NCBI GenBank assembly: GCA_027946365.1
Contig: JAPEUQ010000003.1
Coordinates: 3,038,001-3,102,000 of the forward strand
Reading direction: 5' to 3'
Origin: Kalmusia sp. IMI 367209
Taxonomy: Eukaryota; Ascomycota; Dothideomycetes; Pleosporales; Didymosphaeriaceae
Length of the DNA stretch: 64,000 bases
Below the pieces are notes generated by a model that was not told the DNA's origin, did not search any database, and worked only from the letters and a program-made list of their open reading frames with translations. Position numbers and translations under genes: made by a program. The first letter of the stretch is position 1. Every line of letters begins with the position of its first letter. Shown here piece after piece: positions 57,228-64,000 of the stretch.

Positions 57228-58586
57228 ATGTCTCCTTCGACAACCAAGCAGTGGACGGTGGAAGGGAAGAATGGCTTCGATTCTCTCAAGTGGGATGAAA
57301 AGGCGCCAGTTCCCTCGCTGGGTGACAAGGACGTTCTGGTCAAGTGTGCGTCTTGCTGTATCGCCTTTCGATTTTACGCCACTGACCAAATTTCTAGTTC
57401 ACGCTGCGTCCCTGAACTACCGCGATCTCGCCATCCCCAAGGTACGTACTCGGCTAAATTCGCCCACGTGACACCGCGATTCCGCGTCCGAGATCCTGAC
57501 CGTCATAGGGCAAATACCCCTTCCCTGTCAAGGAGGGTGTCATTCCGGGATCTGATGGTGCTGGTACTGTCGAAGCTGTAGGATCTCGCGTCACAAGGTT
57601 CAAGCCCGGCGGTAAGTGTTGCAATGCTTTGGAACCCTCTTCTCGTTTCACTGACACCGCTTGGTAGACAAAGTAGTAACCCTGTTCAACCAAACCCATC
57701 TCGCCGGCACCATCAATGTCTCCAACCTTCCGTCCGGTCTCGGCGGCGCCATCGACGGCACCCTCCGCGAATACGGTGCCTTCGACGAACAGGGCCTGGT
57801 CCACATACCCTCCAACCTCAACTTCTTCGAAGCCAGCACCCTCTCCTGCGCCGCCCTCACGGCGTGGAACGCGCTCTACGGTCTCGAGGGGTCTCGTGCG
57901 CTAAAGCCCGGGCAGACAGTCCTCACCCAAGGCACCGGCGGCGTCAGCATCTTCGCAGTCCAATTCGCAAAGGCAGCTGGTGCGCGAGTCATCGCCACGA
58001 CGAGCTCAGAGAAGAAGGTCGAGCTGCTGAAGAAGTACGGTGCAGATCACGTCATCAACTACAAGGAGAACCCCAACTGGGGCGAGCAGGCGCAGACACT
58101 GTCCCCAGGCGGTCTCGGTATCGACCACGTTATCGAAGTCGGCGGCCCGACAACGATGGCGCAGTCGTTAAAAGCTGTCAAGATTGAGGGAGTCATCAGT
58201 AAGTTGAAGTCCCCTCTCGGAACTCCGCCCTTCATCATGAACCCAGTGCCCCTACCTCAGAACCATCGCATTCGATTCTTTTTTTTTTTTTCATACTACT
58301 CTACCCCCGGCCTCGCTAACCGCCTCAAGGTATCATCGGCTTCATTGGCGGCAACACCAAGAACCAGCCGTCCTTCCTGGACGCTCTCAACAACCTCTGC
58401 ACCGTCCGTGGCCTCCTCGTCGGCTCCCGCCGACAATTCGAAGAGATGAATGCCGCCATCGAAGCCAATGACATCCACCCCGTCGTTGACGAGAAAGTCT
58501 TCGAGCTAGCGCAGCTCAAGGAAGCCTATGAGTACATGTGGGACCAGAAGCATTTTGGCAAGATGGTCATCAAGATTGCAGAGTAA
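57228..58586 (+). CDS. MDR-superfamily NAD(P)-dependent alcohol dehydrogenase/quinone oxidoreductase
   Basis: Five exons (57228-57345, 57398-57441, 57509-57611, 57668-58198, 58330-58586) give 350 residues. The N-terminal GroES-like part has VLVKFHAASLNYRDLAIPKG and IPGSDGAGTVEAVGSRV. The Rossmann part has TWNALY-type LSCAALTAWNALYGL, GQTVLTQGTGGVSIFAVQFA (nucleotide-binding glycines), ARVIATTSSEKKVELLKKYG and DHVINYKENPNWGEQ. It ends GKMVIKIAE. The catalytic zinc cysteine is replaced by asparagine in SLNYRD, as in the zinc-free quinone oxidoreductase/enoyl reductase branch. The substrate is unknown. A 131-bp intron near the 3' end contains a T11-12 run at 58278-58290. The second exon is only 44 bp, so automatic gene finders may miss it. 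Confidence 0.92.
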
Positions 58587-59142
58587 GGCATGCGTTGGAC
58601 TAGGAATCAAAGTTCATCAAGCCGAGGGAGGATTACAACATAGGGGCAGTGCTTAGACGATCATTAGATCATAGTCAAGACATCACAGTAACATAGAAGA
58701 AGATAGCTGTCTTTCAATGTTTTCAGTCTGTTCCTAGTATTACAAACGCAGTCGTAAACCAATCAGTGTCTGGAGCTCTCATGGCTCTCTCTCTGTGCTA
58801 TGGTACAAAAAATAAATCAGTGCTAACCTCCCATTGGGTATCAGGTCGTATCATCATGCCCGTCGTGAGTGAGCGCCGTGCCATGGCTATGCAAAACAGG
58901 AAAAAGTAGTAAAACAAGAGATAAAAAAAAACAGAACTCCATCATGCATCTGGCGCTATGCCAGTAAACTCCGTAGAGTGATCATCGTGAGAAAAGAAGC
59001 TCAAGGCCGGAGCACAGGTCGCAATTGTCCAGTGCAGTCCGCCAAAAGAAAATCGTAAAAGGACAACTGTTCCTTTCCAAACGCCGGAAAAAAAAAGAAT
59101 CGGGCGGTGACCGTCTGATCAGCGCCGTCAAGAAGTTATAGT
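58587..59142. other. Convergent 3' region between the oxidoreductase gene and ULP1
   Basis: About 560 bp with A-rich runs around 58921 and 59091, in keeping with 3' processing regions. No gene seen. Confidence 0.45.
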
Positions 59143-61870
59143 TCAATCAAACTCGGTGGTAGGCTTGCCGGCTAGGAGCGAAGCAGCCACACGTCGGCGA
59201 GCGACGTTCATGGAGGTGGTGACTTCTACACGCGTGTGCTCCTCGCCACGAAGTAAAACGAGCGCATTGAGTACCGTGAAGATACCACAGTCTCTGGAAT
59301 TCTCCTGCCTCTTGCTTTTCTGCTCGCTCTTATCTGCACCCGAAGTCGTCCACTCACTCGCAACGAAATGCTCGCCAAGCTCGAGCTCGAGGTACCTGAG
59401 TACAGTGTCTGTGTACCGATGACCTTGGCCACCTAGAGAATCGAAGTACTCGACCAAACGCTCCTGAGGTTTGATAGCAATAAGACGCCAGTGATTACCG
59501 TCGCAAATGGGGAACAAGACCAATTTGCAATCCAGGAAGTTTTTGCCACCCAATTGCTTCTTTCCAGCCCATCGTCCAACTGATTTCTCGTTCTTGAGCA
59601 TTGTCGTATACCACTGTGAACCAAAGGCGTGGACAGGAGGGGCCGGGCCATTACGCTTATGCGTGTAGTTTTCCATCTTCTTCACATGCTCAACGAGAAT
59701 GCTGATGTACTCGTCCACAATGTTGTCATTCAACCAAGCCAATGGATCACCATGGAATTCCGAAGGGAGAAGGGTGCCAAAATCATGAGCTGTCAAAAAC
59801 TTGACGAGAGGCGTTGTCTGGTTCTTCTTGGCATTTTGCGCAGCAAGTTCAAGTTCGTTATGTTCGGTTTTAGTCAGCTCTGCGACCAGAGGCTGGATAG
59901 TCGGAGCAGGTGGCGGGGACGGAGTCGGAGTCGGAGTCGGCAATGCGGCAATAAGATCTTTCGCAAGCTCGAGCGAGAACATAGATTCCTCCAAAGACTT
60001 ATCTTCACCAGCGAGGGGACCTGGGATATCGTCGGAGACATTGTTTCCACCCTTTGTATCGTTTTCAAGACTGGGGCCGTCGACATCGAAGCTCTCGTCT
60101 CCATTCGTGGTTGCATGGTCACCCTCGATGAATGCGTCCGTGGCTGCGCAGAGATCTTCAAAGCTATCGTCCGGAGTTTTTTGAGTCTCTGAAGTGTTGC
60201 GGCGTTCGCCATCATAGTTTTTGAGATCCTCGAGGAATGAAGACTCTTGGTCGTTCTTCTGGATATCTGCTAGCAGTGTATCTTGCGTATTATAAGCCTT
60301 ATGAATGTGCTTCTTAACCTCATTCAATGCTTTATCCTGCATATTGGCCACTTCACTGTCAAGATAGACCTTTTTGAACGCGTAAGGGTACACCTCTTTG
60401 AAGTGGCTGCTGCCATAGCCGACAAGAGGACTGCGCACTGGGTTGCCTTTGATGCTGTGTTGGAAGGTTTGCACGTCAGACCTATAAGGGAGCTGATCCT
60501 CACGAACGCCGCTAGGGTGCTCAACCACGTAGACTTTACTGATGTACGGTTGGATGAGCTTCACACGAGCGTGGTCATTGAATTGGACGTGTCTTGCAGG
60601 CGGGGCATCGGGCAGCGTAGATTCGTCGTTGTCATACGTGGAACCGACTGCAATTTGCTCTTGAGGGGTATCTCCGGCTCGTTTATGAACGGATGTCTTG
60701 GCGTTGATCTGATTGGTCTTACTGATGTTCCAGTGTTCATAGGATGAGAGTGGAGCAACTTCGTCTTGCGTTTCTTCTGCCGTTCGAGCATTGTCTGGTG
60801 ATTTGTAATGGCTTTCTCTAGCCTCGTTGGTCCGTGTAGCCTCCGCAATCCAGATGTTATCTGAACTCTCAGGACACGGGCCTTCTTCAGGACTTGAGAG
60901 AACGCGCCGGCCGCGCCTATGGTCGTGTGAAACGCGGGATGCTCGTAAGACTTGATTGCGCTGGTAATCAGTCCGACTGCGAATATTGTGCAACGAATTT
61001 GGAGACTTATGCGCAGCCGTGGATTCATAGCGCAGCGAAGAAGACGATTGGCAGTTCTGCTCGGCGCCGACGTGGAAGCGGGGGAGAGGCTGCACATTTG
61101 GTTCCACTACGAATATGTTCTTCGGCGGCGGGACTTCCTGCGCCGGGCGTAAGTGCTGATTTAGCGGTGAGCCATTCTCAATGAGTAGGTCCATGATATG
61201 CGCCGGAGGCGTTGCGGACTCCCAGTCAGGCGTGCCCAAGTCGTCGAGACCGCTGCTAGTGCCATGGTGTGTGTAGTGTGTGTATTGGTGAGGAGGCGTC
61301 TGGTATGCATTAAGCAGCGGAGAATGACGCGCGCCAGTATCGATCGCGGGTGGGGATTCGACAGGCCACGCGCCAGGCATAGACTCTGGGCTACGCTTTG
61401 CTTGGCGATTCTGGTGGGTCCGATCTGTCCTCTTTGTAGAGCGCGCCTTTGTCGGCGTGACAAGATCGCCTGCACCCACGTCGACGAGGCGCACCTTGCA
61501 GGCGCCATCTTCGCGAACAAAGTTCTCGACACGAATCTTTTGAGGACGCCAGAAGCGGTCGGCAGCGCGAAACGGTAAGGCGAGAATGTTCCTGAGCGTC
61601 ACCGTCGGCACGTAGTTGCCTATGGTGGTGAAGTACCAGCCGGTCGCGCCTGAAGTTGTGTTCTGTTCGGGGGTGGAGCAGATGGTCTGCGGCGGTTGTG
61701 ATTGCGTCAAACCCTGCTGCAGAAGCAACGAGAATGGTGAAGATGAGGTTGTGGATGGCGTGAAGGTAACCTGCTACCTATGAGCGACTGGAGGAGGTTG
61801 GGTCAGCTGGTGAACGTACCAGGGGCTGGCGGCCCTCAGGTGCCTGCGCAGAAAGCTTGCGCTTCGCCAT
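59143..61870 (-). CDS. ULP1: SUMO protease of the Ulp1 family (C48)
   Basis: Two exons (61870-61820, 61773-59143) give 893 residues. The short first exon encodes MAKRKLSAQAPEGRQPL. The next ~640 residues are low in hydrophobics and likely disordered, with basic patches, a TPTPTPTPSPPPAP stretch (from a ggagtc repeat at 59921-59940) and helical LELAKDLIAALPTP. The C-terminal ~220 residues are the protease: DPLAWLNDNIVDEYISILVE, FGSQWYTTMLKNEKSVGRWA, the histidine in LFPICDGNHWRLIAIKP, the aspartate in LVEYFDSLGGQG and the nucleophile in ENSRDCGIFTVLNALVLL. Ulp1 matures SUMO and removes it from targets, usually at the nuclear pore. Ulp2 is the alternative; the C-terminal position of the catalytic domain favours Ulp1. 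Confidence 0.92.
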
Positions 61871-62590
61871 TTTGCGAATCGCGTACGCAATGGGTTGTAG
61901 CAGTGGCGAGTACTGCGTTGCGGGCGCGAGAATTTGGGGAAAGTGTGATGTAGAGGAAGGAAGCAACAACGCAGGGTCGCGATGGGAAGCACGCGTGCCA
62001 AGCACTTATCGATTGGCCGCTAGCGCAGGAGCATGGGCCAGCCGTTCGTTTGCAACTGCGCCAGAGCCGCATTATCAGCCCTAGCCCCAGCCTTACGAGC
62101 TGGCATTGCATGTGTCAGACCCGACTGCCCACCACCTGTGCTGCTGAACGAATAGTTTAGGCGACATTACCATCGGAATCCATCAGCCCGCGCACTCTCG
62201 TCACCCCAAAAGTTCGGCAAGTGTAAAGTACAGCCCTGGGGAAACTCGACGCAGAGAAGACTTCCCCCTTATCCAGGATCTATCGATGCTCCACTTGTTC
62301 TCCGATCGTGTCCAGGTGGGTTACAAGGGTTGCATGCATTGGAAGTGCTATGATCTGAAGCTGTAGTCAACACCACAACCTGCGCACTAGGCCTCCTATA
62401 TCCATCATAAAATGCAATCTATGGCACATATGATGATCAAAACTAATTGAATATGTCTTCTGTGGCGTGATTTTGTAGCAGCTAAATTGCGCGGCCCATC
62501 TGCCCTCGTTGTCCAATTGCTAGAACAACTCTACGCTGATTGTTCGTACATGTCGCTATCAAGCTATTGTCATCACCTATCTAAGCGCAT
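61871..62590. other. Intergenic region between ULP1 and the NUP84/107 gene
   Basis: About 720 bp between two minus-strand genes: ULP1 promoter at left, nucleoporin 3' flank at right. Frames at 61774-62111 have no motif. Nothing else seen. Confidence 0.45.
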
Positions 62591-64000
62591 TCAATTTTGC
62601 GCAGTAAGGTCCCAAATCCGCAATGTCTCGCCCTTGCTTCCCCTCTTCTTTGTGAATTTACTCTTGCTCTTCGAGTCTCCATGCTCGCCCAAATCCAAGG
62701 ATGTTTTAGAAACGTCTGCGAGGCGATCCACCAGCTCCCTCATACGTTTTGTTTCTTTGAACGCCATTTGCAACCAGTCCTTTTCCTCGTCTGCTAAGGT
62801 AACGGAAAGGTCCATGGCCTTGACAATCAAGTCCCTGTGTAGAAAGAGGGAGCCAGCTTGCAGTACCGAGAGGTATACAAAAACAATTTCCGGTATGTAC
62901 GCTTTGTATATGGCCCAGATGACGGGATCCTCGCAAGGATCATAGAAAGGTTCAAATATCGAAGCCATCGTGGACTCAATAGCTTCGAATATACTCTTGA
63001 TAGTGGATGTACGGCTTGGAGTGGCGGCAGCTCGAATTCTGTGACGAAACATGTCAGCTTGATTCCTCGACTGTGAGGGGCAACGATGTCGGTGCGGTGA
63101 GTCGAGAAACATGGAAGAGATGATATACGCACTCAATAAGTTTCTGCTCTTCCTCGCGCCACTGCTGAAACAGTGAGATAAGGCGGACGAATTGCGAGAG
63201 ATCATAGTATGGTTGGCAGAGCTCGCGAAGGCGGTTCACTTGTTGTGCGTGATGCACAGGGCTAGGGACTTCTGATGGACGCAGTGAGTCACGTCCTGAG
63301 CTGCGAAGGCTATCGCGCATATGCTGTGAGACTTGCTCTGCATCTTGTTGCTCTGCACCGGGCTGTGTGAAGTCAAAGGCATAACCGCAGTAAGTCGGAG
63401 TTCTGGAAAGTGAAATCTTTTCAACGCCCATCTCCGTGACGAGCCTCTCAGCAGCGCCCATGCGACCATTGACTGCGAGGTAGGCATTAGTGATTAGCTC
63501 GAACAGCCGAAGAATGAGACTTACGCAAGAAAATCGATAGCACCTTCTTAAGTAGCTGGAACAGTTGGGCCTCATTCCCATCCATATGGTCGTACCAAAG
63601 TAAGCTTTCAATCACGGCGTCTTCATTTTTCAGTGGAATGATGTGGTCCATCGTGTCTGCGATGTGCTGGCCATCCGGCCACAAGGACACAGCATCATCT
63701 TGGGACTCACGTCTGCTCCTCTCCAGCATGCGATATCTCGAGATTGGATGAGCAGCCTCACGCTTCTTCCCGACGACAAGATCGGTCTGATCTAGAACGA
63801 AATTAAGATGTTGTGATAGTGTCAAATTTACATCGACGCCGTATTGACCCATGAGATGAATATAACGTCCTTGTTCGTCGTGGTTGGTGATGTCCGGTAG
63901 TATACGTCCGAGACTCATAGACGCGCGCCACCTCTCTATGTGTGCGGCGTAGAGCGGTATGATTTGCATTCGTCCAGCGGATCGGAGGAATTCGATATAG
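62591..64000 (-). CDS. Nuclear pore protein Nup84/Nup107, C-terminal part (runs off right edge)
   Basis: Three exon blocks are visible: 64000-63525 (open at the right edge), 63472-63133 and 63038-62591, encoding ~420 residues. The readable protein begins YIEFLRSAGRMQIIPLYAAH, continues with RYIHLMGQYGVDVNLTLSQH, KNEDAVIESLLWYDHMDGNE and, after an intron, LLNGRMGAAERLVTEMG. The last exon has DPVIWAIYKAYIPEIVFVYL, LFLHRDLIVKAMDLSVTLAD and RMRELVDRLADVSK. These are conserved in the helical C-terminus of Nup84/Nup107, a scaffold subunit of the Y-shaped nuclear pore complex. The tail is Lys/Ser-rich. The N-terminal half lies beyond the window. Introns of 52 and 94 bp have standard borders. Confidence 0.9.

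Noticed and set aside
58278..58290. T run as a terminator
   Set aside because: It lies inside the last intron of the oxidoreductase gene and is better read as an intronic pyrimidine tract.
1..64000. Secondary-metabolite cluster or mobile region
   Set aside because: No polyketide or peptide synthase, no P450 group, no transporter set; genes are mostly housekeeping and scattered on both strands.

Overview
The window looks like nuclear DNA of a filamentous ascomycete (Pezizomycotina; Dothideomycetes is my best guess from gene content, but I cannot prove the class). Almost every gene is split by short introns, mostly 44-150 bp, with GT(A/G)AGT-like donors, CTAAC/CTGAC branch sites and AG acceptors. 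The gene content is typically fungal: an Anp1/Mnn9 mannosyltransferase, a Zn2Cys6 regulator, a GH125 mannosidase, an AA9 polysaccharide monooxygenase, a DyP peroxidase and a rhodopsin-domain membrane protein. I found 28 genes that I can support, two of them cut by the window edges. I saw no rRNA, tRNA, CRISPR array or intact transposon.

Layout, left to right. 0-10 kb: the 5' end of an Anp1/Mnn9/Van1 mannosyltransferase (minus), exosome subunit Mtr3, a La-motif protein joined to an Argonaute-chaperone Arb1 domain, a DyP-type peroxidase and an HD-domain cyanamide-hydratase-like protein. 10-20 kb: Hikeshi/Opi10, a Zn2Cys6 transcription factor, a secreted PAN-like protein, RNase P/MRP subunit Pop4 and GH125. 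20-30 kb: Clp1, an Arg82-type inositol polyphosphate kinase, pyridoxamine-phosphate oxidase, a secreted L-asparaginase, a small charged protein and a Kes1-like oxysterol-binding protein. 30-42 kb: a rhodopsin-domain protein, a large TPR protein, an AA9 gene broken by two frameshifts, a long protein with an XPF-like C-terminus (Zip2/SHOC1 candidate) and a pepsin-like protease. 44-64 kb: Pat1, a Kre2/Mnt1 mannosyltransferase, a PlsB/GNPAT-type acyltransferase with a possible peroxisomal signal, an unrecognised four-TM protein, a zinc-free MDR oxidoreductase, SUMO protease Ulp1 and the C-terminal part of Nup84/Nup107.

The genes do not form an operon or an obvious secondary-metabolite cluster. 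Themes recur: RNA processing and decay (Mtr3, Pop4, Clp1, Pat1, Arb1), mannan and glycoprotein handling (Anp1/Mnn9, GH125, Kre2) and secreted enzymes (asparaginase, AA9, aspartic protease, PAN-like protein). Several pairs are divergent and share short upstream regions (GH125/CLP1, IPK/PNPO, TPR/AA9, PAT1/KRE2).

The points most worth a second look are the La-Arb1 fusion, the possible Zip2-like protein, three apparent +1 shifts all located in runs of G, the intron lying directly after the His1 codon of the AA9 gene, the -ARL end of the acyltransferase, and a GC-AG intron in CLP1. All exon borders were placed by eye from frame continuity and splice consensus, so they are models, not transcript evidence.
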